DNA of 61,755 nucleotides from Photobacterium aquae. Lineage in GTDB: Bacteria; Pseudomonadota; Gammaproteobacteria; Enterobacterales; Vibrionaceae. The notes under the pieces were generated by a model, which saw only the letters and a list, made by a program, of their open reading frames with translations, searched no databases and was not told the origin of the DNA. Made by a program: the position numbers and the translations under genes. This document shows positions 37,498 through 45,696 of this stretch, piece by piece (positions within the stretch are counted from its first letter, which is position 1; each line of letters opens with the position of its first letter). The stretch covers positions 1-61,755 of the forward strand of contig NZ_LDOT01000047.1 in assembly GCF_001029445.1 (NCBI RefSeq), given 5' to 3'.

Positions 37498-37889
37498 GTC
37501 TTACTCCGCTTGTCCGCATAGGCCATATGCCAGGTATATTTTAGGCATTGGGTATGCGCTTAATCTTGTCATCAATAGGGCGCGAATGTTACGCGAAAAG
37601 ACTGCTTCTGGCAAGCTATTGTGCAAAGAAAATTGGCGAAAAGCTGCTCAGGAATAAAAGCTCCTGATTTAAACACAATCGAGGTTATGAAGATCGCTGA
37701 CTTTTAGTGTAATATTCGATAATTAATTTTAGCTGCTGATTAACAACCCCCCCTAACTATGCAACCTTGTGTATTTGCGGTGTGAAGCACGCGGCAATAC
37801 GCCCCAAGGGCACAGTGAGGCGGCCAAGTCATCAGCCGGCAGGCTTAAACCTCCCGCGCTACGCGGTACACTATTTTGCTGGATGTACA

Positions 37890-38861
37890 ATGGATTTCAA
37901 AGCTATCCAAGCGCTCACGGCCCAAGACATGGCTGAGGTCGACGCGAAGATACTGGCTCAACTGAACTCAGATGTAGCCCTCATCAATCAACTAGGTTTC
38001 TACATTGTCAGCGGCGGTGGCAAACGCCTGCGTCCAATGCTGGCCGTATTGGCAGCCCGAGCCCTAGGTTACGATGGTGACAAGCACACTACCGCTGCGG
38101 CATTCATCGAATTTACCCACACAGCGACCCTCCTCCACGATGACGTGGTCGACGAGTCTGACATGCGCCGCGGGAAAGCAACTGCCAATGCGATGTTCGG
38201 CAATGCTGCCAGCGTATTGGTTGGGGATTACATCTACACACGTTCTTTCCAGATGATGACCAGCCTAAGATCCTTAAGGATCCTCGATGTAATGAGCGAG
38301 GCAGTCAACGTGATCGCCGAAGGCGAAGTGCAACAACTGATGAACTGTAATGATCCTAACACCACCGAAGAAAGCTACATGCAGGTGATCTACTCCAAGA
38401 CCGCTCGTCTGTTTGAAGCCGCTACTCAGGTTGCCGCAATTCTCGTCGAAGCCCCACAGGAGATCGAGACGGCACTTCAGGATTATGGCCGTTATCTGGG
38501 CACCGCTTTCCAGCTGATCGACGACATCCTCGACTACACTGCCGATGGCGACGAAATGGGCAAAAACGTTGGTGACGATCTGGCCGAAGGTAAGCCTACC
38601 CTGCCACTGCTACACGCTATGCATCATGGTACCCCTGAGCAGGCAGCGATGATCCGCGAAGCAATCGAGCAAGGCAACGGCCTGGACAAGCTTGAGCCTA
38701 TTCTGGCCTGTATGCACCACGTTGGTTCTCTGGAATACACCCAGAAACGCGCCGAAGAAGAAGCTGAGAAAGCGATAGCCTGCCTTTCTGTGCTGGCAGA
38801 GAGCCCTTACAAGGAAGCTCTTGTGGCACTGGCCCACATGGCGGTACACCGCAATAAATAA
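37890..38861 (+). CDS. ispB: Octaprenyl diphosphate synthase IspB
   Basis: Makes the C40 side chain of ubiquinone/menaquinone from farnesyl and isopentenyl diphosphate. 323 residues, equal to E. coli. First Asp-rich motif DDVVD (84-88 in LLHDDVVDESD), second DDILD in LIDDILDYT, and GGGKRLRP near residue 42. The reading frame stays open for 120 nt upstream, but homology starts at MDFKAIQALT, so 37890 is the start. Confidence 0.96.
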   Translation: MDFKAIQALTAQDMAEVDAKILAQLNSDVALINQLGFYIVSGGGKRLRPMLAVLAARALGYDGDKHTTAAAFIEFTHTATLLHDDVVDESDMRRGKATANAMFGNAASVLVGDYIYTRSFQMMTSLRSLRILDVMSEAVNVIAEGEVQQLMNCNDPNTTEESYMQVIYSKTARLFEAATQVAAILVEAPQEIETALQDYGRYLGTAFQLIDDILDYTADGDEMGKNVGDDLAEGKPTLPLLHAMHHGTPEQAAMIREAIEQGNGLDKLEPILACMHHVGSLEYTQKRAEEEAEKAIACLSVLAESPYKEALVALAHMAVHRNK

Positions 38862-38886
38862 TAAGCATCACAAGTGCTCCTCCCGC

Positions 38887-38915
38887 AAAAGCCTGTCTTC
38901 GCACAGGCTTTTTTG
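38887..38915 (+). terminator. Rho-independent terminator of ispB
   Basis: AAAAGCCTGT and ACAGGCTTTTTT around CTTCGC, 25 nt after the stop. Confidence 0.92.
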
Positions 38916-39014
38916 ATCCTAGCCCTCCTCCAGCTCGTTAAGATTTAGGCAGAGCAATCCATCAGCTATATTTTAGACAATGAGGGATCTTCCAGATCCG
39001 CATGGGAGGGATAT

Positions 39015-39206
39015 ATGCAAGCAAGAGATCTCAAACGAGGTATGTGGGTAGAATACCACCATAGCGTAGCCGAGGTGGTCGACATTGATCCTGACAACAA
39101 CACCGCGATCATCGAGAGCACAACAGATCACCGCAGGATCAATGTTAACTGCAACGATCTTGCCGACCAGCCCCAGCTCCACACAGGGTGCGATCATTAC
39201 TACTGA
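39015..39206 (+). CDS. Small conserved-looking protein of unknown function (63 aa)
   Basis: I do not recognise this gene. It has a strong ribosome binding site (GGGAGGG, 4 nt before ATG) and the codon use of its neighbours, and it stands alone between ispB and mdh, so it is probably real. The sequence is acidic and beta-prone: ARDLKRGMWVEYHHSVAEVV followed by DIDPDNNTAIIEST. The N-terminal pattern (D-L-K-x-G-M-x-V-E-Y plus a following V-x-x-V) recalls the KOW/SH3-like first domain of elongation factor P, but only in shape. No signal peptide or membrane segment; two cysteines near the C-terminus. Its stop is followed by the mdh terminator on the other strand. Confidence 0.7.
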   Translation: MQARDLKRGMWVEYHHSVAEVVDIDPDNNTAIIESTTDHRRINVNCNDLADQPQLHTGCDHYY

Positions 39207-39219
39207 ATGATCACAAACA

Positions 39220-39250
39220 ACAAAAAAGCGGCCATAAATGGCCGCTTCAC
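39220..39250 (-). terminator. Terminator of mdh
   Basis: AAGCGGCCAT and ATGGCCGCTT around AA; on the minus strand followed by TTTTTTG, 25 nt after the mdh stop. Confidence 0.9.
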
Positions 39251-39274
39251 AGATTATGGGGAAAACGTCACGAC

Positions 39275-40210
39275 TTATTTAGCGAACTCTTCGCCAGTCA
39301 AGATATCACCGCGCAGCGTCTCTAGCATGCCTTCCAATGCAGCCTGCTCAAAGTCGCTCAGCGAGCCGTAATCCATCACTTCCTCAACGCCTTCCTTACC
39401 TAACAGTATTGGTTGGGCAAAGAAACGGGCATGTTTACCGTCGCCTTCAACGTAGGCGCACTCGACAAGACCGGTTTCCCCTTCAAGGGCGCGCACCAAA
39501 GACAGGCCAAAGCGACATGCTGCCTGACCCATAGACAACGTCGCCGAACCGCCACCCGCTTTCGCTTCCACCACCTCGGTGCCAGCATTCTGAATACGCG
39601 GGGTCAGCGCTTCGATTTCTTCCTGAGTAAACGTCACGCCTTCTACCTGAGAAAGCAATGGTAGGATTGTAACACCAGAGTGACCACCGATGACTGGTAC
39701 ACGTACCTTACCGGGATCCAGATCCTTAAGCTCAGCAACGAACGTTTCAGAGCGGATCACGTCAAGTGTCGTGACACCGAATAGTTTACGCTTATCGTAC
39801 ACACCGGCTTTCTTCAGTACATCCGCAGCAATAGCCACAGTGGTATTGACTGGGTTAGTAATGATACCTACGCATGCCTTTGGACAAACAACGGCAATTT
39901 TCTCGGCTAGCGATTTAACAATGCCCGCGTTCACATTGAACAGATCAGCACGGTCCATACCCGGCTTACGAGCAACACCAGCAGAAATTAATACGACGTC
40001 AGCCCCTTCCAGCGCAGGAGTTGGATCTTCACCGCTAAACCCTTTTACTGAGACAGGAGTAGGGATATGGCTGAGATCTGCCGCCACCCCAGGGGTGACA
40101 GGCGCGATATCATACAGGGCCAAATCAGACCCTGCTGGCAGACGGTTCTTCAGCAAAAGCGCCAGTGCCTGGCCGATACCACCAGCCGCACCAATTACAG
40201 CAACTTTCAT
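39275..40210 (-). CDS. mdh: Malate dehydrogenase
   Basis: NAD-dependent malate/oxaloacetate interconversion in the TCA cycle. 311 residues, like E. coli. Rossmann motif GAAGGIGQALALLL (residues 8-21), substrate loop SAGVARKPGMDRADL with Arg81/Arg87 equivalents, catalytic Asp/His pair in VTTLDVIRSE and GGHSGVTI. AAGGAGAACG precedes the ATG. Divergent from argR, as in vibrios. Confidence 0.98.
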   Translation of the reverse strand: MKVAVIGAAGGIGQALALLLKNRLPAGSDLALYDIAPVTPGVAADLSHIPTPVSVKGFSGEDPTPALEGADVVLISAGVARKPGMDRADLFNVNAGIVKSLAEKIAVVCPKACVGIITNPVNTTVAIAADVLKKAGVYDKRKLFGVTTLDVIRSETFVAELKDLDPGKVRVPVIGGHSGVTILPLLSQVEGVTFTQEEIEALTPRIQNAGTEVVEAKAGGGSATLSMGQAACRFGLSLVRALEGETGLVECAYVEGDGKHARFFAQPILLGKEGVEEVMDYGSLSDFEQAALEGMLETLRGDILTGEEFAK

Positions 40211-40275
40211 CTTCGTTCTCCTTTACGATAGAAGTTATAATTTTCAGACCTAATTATATGAAATCACGACATATT

Positions 40276-40352
40276 GCTATACCCAAGACAACTCCCCCAC
40301 AGGAAGGATGCCACACGGCGACTCCTTCATCTTGAGATAACTTGGGTATAGC
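40276..40352. repeat. 77-bp element with 12-bp perfect terminal inverted repeats
   Basis: GCTATACCCAAG (40276-40287) and CTTGGGTATAGC (40341-40352) are exact inverted copies flanking 53 bp. The inner right arm reads TTCATCTTGAGATAA. Extragenic sequences with CTTGGGTATA ends are, to my recollection, frequent in Vibrionaceae genomes. A diverged half copy lies upstream of the TPP riboswitch in this window. The rest of the 442-bp mdh/argR spacer (40211-40652) holds AT-rich sequence in which I could not define promoters or convincing ARG boxes. Confidence 0.65.
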
Positions 40353-40652
40353 CACTATTTTATATCACCGTGCAGCAATGACGTTATAGCAAGCGTACGC
40401 CAAATACAATCTCAAGCAGCTAGCTTTGGGATATTGCGCATGGGCAAGAATAAAACGTGCCACATAGATTTAACATTCGTCATATTCAGTCATTTATGGC
40501 CATTGCAAAAACTCAACATAAAATAAAATAATTATGCACTTATCTGTGATGGAAGCGAGATACAGCCATCACTTCTACTGAACACTGTTTGCCTGCAACC
40601 AAAAGGTTATGCCAGAATACAGCTCCTCGTCCCTGCATGATAAACGTTACCT

Positions 40653-41123
40653 ATGCGAAATTCAGATAAACAAGAACGCTTAGTCAAAGCGTTCAAAGCT
40701 ATTCTAAAAGAAGAAAAATTCAGCTCTCAAGGCGAGATCGTCGATGCACTGAAAGCCCAGGGCTTCGACAATATCAACCAGTCCAAAGTTTCGCGCATGC
40801 TGACCAAGTTCGGTGCGGTTCGTACTCGTAACGCGAAAATGGAAATGGTGTACTGCCTACCTGTAGAGCTAGGTGTTCCAACCACCAGCAGCCCGTTGAA
40901 AGAACTGGTTATGGAGATTGGTTTTAACAGCGCACTCGTTGTCATCCATACTGGTCCTGGCGCAGCGCAGGTTATTGCCCGCCTGCTCGATTCACTGGGC
41001 AAAGCCGAGGGTATCCTTGGTGTTGTTGCTGGCGATGATACAATTTTCATCACCCCTACCAATGCTATTTCAACCGAAGAACTTTTCGACTCCGTTTGCG
41101 AATTGTTTGATTACAGTAAGTAA
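40653..41123 (+). CDS. argR: Arginine repressor ArgR
   Basis: Hexameric arginine-dependent regulator and Xer recombination accessory factor. 156 residues, as in E. coli. N-terminal winged helix with SSQGEIVDALKAQGFDNINQ then SKVSRMLTKFGAVRTRN (DNA contact). C-terminal oligomerisation domain with GVVAGDDTIFITP, whose acidic pair binds arginine. Divergent from mdh. Confidence 0.97.
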   Translation: MRNSDKQERLVKAFKAILKEEKFSSQGEIVDALKAQGFDNINQSKVSRMLTKFGAVRTRNAKMEMVYCLPVELGVPTTSSPLKELVMEIGFNSALVVIHTGPGAAQVIARLLDSLGKAEGILGVVAGDDTIFITPTNAISTEELFDSVCELFDYSK

Positions 41124-41137
41124 TCTGGCATTTCTAT

Positions 41138-41171
41138 ACCAGGCTGGCATTTCCCCTGCAGCCTGGTGTAG
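41138..41171 (+). terminator. Inverted repeat after argR
   Basis: ACCAGGCTG and CAGCCTGGT (with flanking near-complement) form a 9+ bp stem with a 12-nt loop, 16 nt past the argR stop. There is no T run. It may be a weak terminator; part of it also resembles a sigma-54 promoter (see findings). Confidence 0.45.
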
Positions 41172-41172
41172 A

Positions 41173-41188
41173 TGAGAAATAGATCACA
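41173..41188. promoter_or_regulatory. CRP-like site upstream of the TAXI gene
   Basis: TGAGA-AATAGA-TCACA matches the CRP consensus TGTGA-N6-TCACA at 9 of 10 informative bases. It lies about 240 bp before the TRAP binding-protein start in the 303-bp spacer 41124-41426, plausible for a carbon-source transporter. No -35/-10 pair was called. Confidence 0.45.
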
Positions 41189-41426
41189 TTAACACGAACT
41201 TTCCCCGCCTCTTTGTTTCACTCGCAACCTATTGATTGAACTAAATAAATATTCCATCCTCTCATCCTGTCAGTATCTATTTCCACTCACCTAATAGCCA
41301 AAATAATTAACATAATTTTAAATTTATGTTCTATTTTTGCTATCATCGGGCTGATTTGAAACTATGCCTTTTCCACCGAAGGGAACTATTTCCTCTGGAA
41401 ATTACAACAACTAGGAAGGGACAAAC

Positions 41427-42395
41427 ATGGCATTAAAACAACTCATTACAGTGAGTACGCTGGCTGCAGCGTTCATGGTTTCCGGGGCGGCCTCCGCCCA
41501 AAACTTCGTAACTATCGGCACCGGCTCAGTAACCGGCGTCTACTACCCCACCGGCGGCGCCATTTGCAAACTCGTCAACAAAGACCGTAAGGTTCACAAT
41601 GTTCGCTGCTCGGTAGAATCAACCGGCGGCTCGATTTACAACGTCAATACCATGCGAGCCGGTGAACTGGACTTTGGTATCGTCCAGTCAGACTGGCAGT
41701 ACCATGGCTACAACGGCACCAGTAAATTCAAAGAGCAAGGGCCCTATAAGAAACTGCGGGCTATTTTCTCCCTCCACACCGAGCCATTCAACGTCATCGC
41801 CCGTACCGATGCCGGCATTAAAGGCGTCGAGGATCTCAAAGGCAAGCGAGTGAATATCGGCAACCCAGGCTCAGGGGATCGCGCCACAATGGGCGTCGTC
41901 ATGGATGCTCTCGGGTGGGAGCAGAGCGATTTCAAACTGGCTTCCGAGCTAAAGGGATCAGAACGCTCACAAGCGCTGTGCGACAACAAAATCGACGCCT
42001 TTGTCTATGTGGTCGGCCACCCGAACGGTTCCATCAAGGAGGCTACCACCTCATGCGACGCCAAGCTGATCCCTGTAACCGGGGCGGCTATCGACAAGAT
42101 CATCGCCGACAACCCTTACTATGCCAAGAGCACCGTCCCCGGTGGCATGTACAAAGGGACGGATAGCGACGTGAATAGCTTCGGTGTTGCGGCCACTCTG
42201 GTCTCATCCACAGACGTATCCGACGAAATCGTCTATGCCGTCGTTAAATCGGTCTTCGAGAACTTCGATACATTCAAGAGGCTTCATCCGGCATTCGCTA
42301 ACTTGAAGCCAGAAGACATGGTCAAAAGCGGCCTGTCCATCCCGCTTCACCCAGGGGCCGAGAAGTACTACAAGGAAGCTGGCTACCTAAAATAA
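41427..42395 (+). CDS. TAXI-family TRAP transporter substrate-binding protein
   Basis: Periplasmic receptor for a TRAP transporter of the TAXI subfamily. 322 residues. Signal peptide (cleavage after ASA, residue 24), then FVTIGTGSVTGVYYPTGGAICKLV, the TAXI N-terminal signature, and VESTGGSIYNVNTMRAGELDFGIVQSD. TAXI proteins bind small carboxylates such as 2-oxoglutarate or glutamate; the ligand here is unknown. The start has GGAAGGGA before it. It is paired with the fused permease downstream across a strong hairpin. Confidence 0.93.
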   Translation: MALKQLITVSTLAAAFMVSGAASAQNFVTIGTGSVTGVYYPTGGAICKLVNKDRKVHNVRCSVESTGGSIYNVNTMRAGELDFGIVQSDWQYHGYNGTSKFKEQGPYKKLRAIFSLHTEPFNVIARTDAGIKGVEDLKGKRVNIGNPGSGDRATMGVVMDALGWEQSDFKLASELKGSERSQALCDNKIDAFVYVVGHPNGSIKEATTSCDAKLIPVTGAAIDKIIADNPYYAKSTVPGGMYKGTDSDVNSFGVAATLVSSTDVSDEIVYAVVKSVFENFDTFKRLHPAFANLKPEDMVKSGLSIPLHPGAEKYYKEAGYLK

Positions 42396-42423
42396 CCCGA
42401 TGGGTTTCAATGATATTGGCTCT

Positions 42424-42455
42424 ACAAGCGCCGCCACCGCGGCGCTTGTTCTTTC
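42424..42455 (+). terminator. Intercistronic hairpin between receptor and permease genes
   Basis: ACAAGCGCCGC (42424-42434) and GCGGCGCTTGT (42439-42449), followed by TCTTT. It probably terminates part of the transcripts or protects the receptor mRNA, so that more receptor than permease is made. Confidence 0.8.
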
Positions 42456-42525
42456 CCCCTCGAAACAACGACATCCTATACCCATTACCAACAACCACAC
42501 CTCGTCCATCGAAGAAGGATAATGC

Positions 42526-45102
42526 ATGACGAAGACAGACCAAACGTCAGCCGATGTGCAAGATATGGTAGCCAAGGCCGATACCGGGGCAAGGAGCCCG
42601 AAAGGATTAGCCAGCAAGGTGCTGTGGATCATCCCTCTGTGCTGGTCGCTATTCCAGCTCTGGTATGCCTCTCCGCTCCCTTTCATATTCAATATCGGTA
42701 TCATCAACGATACCGAGGCCCGCTCGATCCATTTGGCATTTGCCGTATTTCTTGCATTCACAGCCTATCCCGCCCTCAAGAGCTCACCCCGCGATAGGAT
42801 CCCTACGGTAGATTGGCTCCTTGCCCTCACCGGTAGTTTTTCGGCCGCATATCTCTATCTGTTCTATACCGAACTGGCCAGCCGCTCGGGCGCACCAACC
42901 CAGATTGACATCATCGTCGCGGCCAGCGGAATGCTGTTACTGCTTGAGGCGACCCGACGCGCGCTCGGCCCTCCTCTGATGGTGGTTGCGATGGTGTTCC
43001 TGATTTACACCTTCGGCGGCCCCTACATGCCCGATGTCATCGCCCACAAGGGGGCCAGCCTCAACAAGGCCATGTCCCACCTCTGGCTGACAACAGAAGG
43101 GGTCTTCGGGATCGCGGTCGGCGTATCGACCTCATTCGTATTCCTGTTTGTACTGTTCGGCGCCATGCTGGAACGCGCCGGGGCCGGGGCCTACTTCATC
43201 AAAGTCGCCTTCTCGCTACTTGGCCACATGCGAGGAGGCCCAGCCAAGGCTGCCGTGGTGGCTTCGGGCCTGTCGGGATTAGTCTCGGGGTCTTCCATCG
43301 CCAATGTCGTCACCACCGGTACCTTTACCATCCCCCTGATGAAAAAAGTCGGATTCCCCGGTACCAAGGCCGGAGCCGTAGAGGTCGCCGCCTCCACCAA
43401 CGGCCAGTTGACCCCTCCCATTATGGGGGCAGCCGCGTTCCTGATGGTGGAATACGTTGGGATCTCCTATGTCGAAGTCATCAAGGCCGCCCTTCTCCCG
43501 GCGCTAATTTCCTATATCGCCCTGATATATATCGTCCATCTAGAAGCCTGCAAGGCAGGCATGGCTGGCCTAGAGCGTCATTACAAGCCAACTCTGACCC
43601 AAAGCCTGCTATCATTTACCACAACCATAGTCGGACTGATTGTCCTGAGCGCTATCATCTACTACGGGGTCGGCTGGACCAAAACTGTCTTCGGTGATAT
43701 CGCCACCCTGATCATTGCCGGGGTCATCCTGATTGCCTATGTTGCCCTCATCCGACTGGCCGCTCGCTATCAGGACCACCTGCTCGAAGATCCAAACGCG
43801 GATATCACCGAAGTTCCGGATCCCGGCCCTACCTTAAAGTCCGGACTCTATTTTCTCCTACCGATCGTCGTGCTGGTCTGGTGCCTGACTGTCGAGCGTT
43901 TCTCTCCGGGGCTGTCAGCCTTCTGGGCAACCATGTTCATGGTCTTTATCCTACTAACTCAACGCCCCCTGCTCTCATTCTTCAACCATGAACAAAGCCT
44001 GTTTGATGCATGCCGACAAGGTGGTGTTGATTTACTGGAAAGCCTGGTGTCCGGTGCCCGTAATATGATAGGTATTGGGGTCGCAACGGCTGCCGCCGGC
44101 ATCGTCGTCGGGGTAGTAACCCTAACTGGGATCGGTCTGGTCATGACTGAATTCGTCGAGTTTATCTCTGGCGGCAACATCTTCCTGATGCTGCTTTTCA
44201 CCGCACTGATCAGCCTGATCCTTGGAATGGGGCTTCCAACAACGGCAAACTACATCGTAGTATCAACCTTGATGGCACCGGTCATCGTGACCCTTGGAGC
44301 CCAGCACGGTCTGATCATCCCCCTGATTGCCGTCCATCTCTTTGTGTTCTATTTTGGCATCCTTGCCGATGACACACCGCCGGTGGGGCTGGCTGCATTT
44401 GCGGCGGCGGCTATCGCCAAGAGCGATCCGATCCGAACCGGTATCCAAGGATTCACCTACGATATCCGTACCGCGATTCTGCCATTCATGTTTATTTTCA
44501 ATACCCAGCTACTGATGATGAATATTGATTCCTGGTGGCATTTGCTGCTGACGGTATGCTCTGCCGTGATCGCCATGCTGACTTTCTCGGCTGCAACCCA
44601 AGGTTGGTGGTTTACCCGCACCCGGTGGTGGGAGGTTGCCCTGCTGCTGCTGATCACCTTCTCGCTATTTCGTCCCGGTTTCTGGTGGGATCATATCTAT
44701 CCCCCAAAACACGATATGCCGGGGATCCTCATCGCCGATGCCGCTGACAAACTGGCGATAGGCCAACCACTGGAACTGCAGGTTAGCGGGGAGAACCTCG
44801 AAGGCAAGTTCGTCTCGAAACATGTCCGGCTCCCCTTTGCCGAAGAGGCTGTTTCCCCCGAGGAGCGCATCGCTTCAACAGGTCTTATCCTCCGTCAGGA
44901 CGGTGAAAAAATGCTGGTTGATATGGTTGAGTTTTCCAGCCCGGCCGAGCAAGCCGGGATTGATTTCGACTGGGAGATCACCTCCGTCAGCTTACCCGCC
45001 GTCAGGCCGATGAAGGAATGGGTCTTCGTGCCGGTACTGCTATTGCTGGCCGTACTCGGCTGGAATCAAAAGCGCAGGGCCCGCCGTCTGGGCCATCTCT
45101 GA
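42526..45102 (+). CDS. TRAP transporter fused permease (DctQM type, 4TM+12TM)
   Basis: 858-residue inner-membrane protein. The N-terminal part carries small-subunit (DctQ-like) helices, followed by the large DctM domain (FGAMLERAGAGAYFIKVAFSLL, SGSSIANVVTTGTFTIP, MGLPTTANYIVVSTLMAP). The C-terminal about 150 residues (after WWEVALLLLITFS) form an extra domain like DUF3394, with a beta-rich segment before a last helix. Such fusions partner TAXI receptors, as here. Sodium-coupled uptake is known for the family. Possibly regulated with the upstream receptor gene. Confidence 0.93.
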   Translation: MTKTDQTSADVQDMVAKADTGARSPKGLASKVLWIIPLCWSLFQLWYASPLPFIFNIGIINDTEARSIHLAFAVFLAFTAYPALKSSPRDRIPTVDWLLALTGSFSAAYLYLFYTELASRSGAPTQIDIIVAASGMLLLLEATRRALGPPLMVVAMVFLIYTFGGPYMPDVIAHKGASLNKAMSHLWLTTEGVFGIAVGVSTSFVFLFVLFGAMLERAGAGAYFIKVAFSLLGHMRGGPAKAAVVASGLSGLVSGSSIANVVTTGTFTIPLMKKVGFPGTKAGAVEVAASTNGQLTPPIMGAAAFLMVEYVGISYVEVIKAALLPALISYIALIYIVHLEACKAGMAGLERHYKPTLTQSLLSFTTTIVGLIVLSAIIYYGVGWTKTVFGDIATLIIAGVILIAYVALIRLAARYQDHLLEDPNADITEVPDPGPTLKSGLYFLLPIVVLVWCLTVERFSPGLSAFWATMFMVFILLTQRPLLSFFNHEQSLFDACRQGGVDLLESLVSGARNMIGIGVATAAAGIVVGVVTLTGIGLVMTEFVEFISGGNIFLMLLFTALISLILGMGLPTTANYIVVSTLMAPVIVTLGAQHGLIIPLIAVHLFVFYFGILADDTPPVGLAAFAAAAIAKSDPIRTGIQGFTYDIRTAILPFMFIFNTQLLMMNIDSWWHLLLTVCSAVIAMLTFSAATQGWWFTRTRWWEVALLLLITFSLFRPGFWWDHIYPPKHDMPGILIADAADKLAIGQPLELQVSGENLEGKFVSKHVRLPFAEEAVSPEERIASTGLILRQDGEKMLVDMVEFSSPAEQAGIDFDWEITSVSLPAVRPMKEWVFVPVLLLLAVLGWNQKRRARRLGHL

Positions 45103-45122
45103 GCCCGGCCAACGCTATTATG

Positions 45123-45147
45123 AGCCCCTCCCTCCAAGGAGGGGCTT
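45123..45147 (+). terminator. Hairpin between TRAP permease and usp genes
   Basis: AGCCCCTCC and GGAGGGGCT around a 6-nt loop, then TATACTTAT. Probable partial terminator. Confidence 0.65.
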
Positions 45148-45189
45148 ATACTTATAGCCATAAGCCCTCCTATCAACAGAGAGCGCATC

Positions 45190-45639
45190 ATGTATAGAAA
45201 GATATTGGTTCCCGTTGATCTCAACGAACCGGGGTTTGCCGACCAAGCTGTAGAGGTTGCCGTTTGGCACGCGAGGCAATCCAAAGCCGACATCCACTTG
45301 CTCACCGTCCTACCCGGTGTCCATATGGCCATTGTCTCAAACTACTTCCCCAAAGATGCCGCGCGCCAAATGCTTCAGGATGCCCAGCTAACGCTAAAGA
45401 CTTTTGCCGAAACGCACATCCCCCCGGAAATCGCTCGCTACCAGTGCGTTACAGAAGGCAAAACCTGGACGACAATCCTCGAGTACGCAGAGAAGATCAA
45501 CGCAGATCTTCTCATTATTCCAAGCCACAAGCGCTCGGGGCTGGACAAAGTCATGTTGGGATCGGTGGCGGCCAAAGTCGTAGAAAACGCGCCGCTCAAT
45601 GTGTTGGTGATCAAGCCACAAAGTCATCAGGACAAATAA
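45190..45639 (+). CDS. Universal stress protein, UspA family
   Basis: 149-residue Usp domain protein. MYRKILVPVDLNEPG at the N-terminus and the ATP-binding motif G-2x-G-9x-G-S type in SGLDKVMLGSVAAKVVENAP at the C-terminus, so probably nucleotide-binding. Usp genes commonly accompany TRAP transporters, and a TeaD-like regulatory role for transport is known in Halomonas. GAGAGCGC precedes the ATG. Confidence 0.9.
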   Translation: MYRKILVPVDLNEPGFADQAVEVAVWHARQSKADIHLLTVLPGVHMAIVSNYFPKDAARQMLQDAQLTLKTFAETHIPPEIARYQCVTEGKTWTTILEYAEKINADLLIIPSHKRSGLDKVMLGSVAAKVVENAPLNVLVIKPQSHQDK

Positions 45640-45641
45640 CC

Positions 45642-45671
45642 GATAAAACAAAGCCCGCCGAAAGGCGGGCT
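45642..45671 (-). terminator. Terminator of mpl-ubiX
   Basis: AGCCCGCC and GGCGGGCT with a GAAA-type loop; on the minus strand followed by TTGTTTTAT. It also lies just after the plus-strand usp stop. Confidence 0.85.
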
Positions 45672-45696
45672 GGCAAACATAAGAGGCTATCGCAGG

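Noticed and set aside
40530..40545. ARG box before argR (AATTATGCA half site)
   Set aside because: Only one half fits the 18-bp consensus and no second box is found at the usual spacing, so I did not list it.
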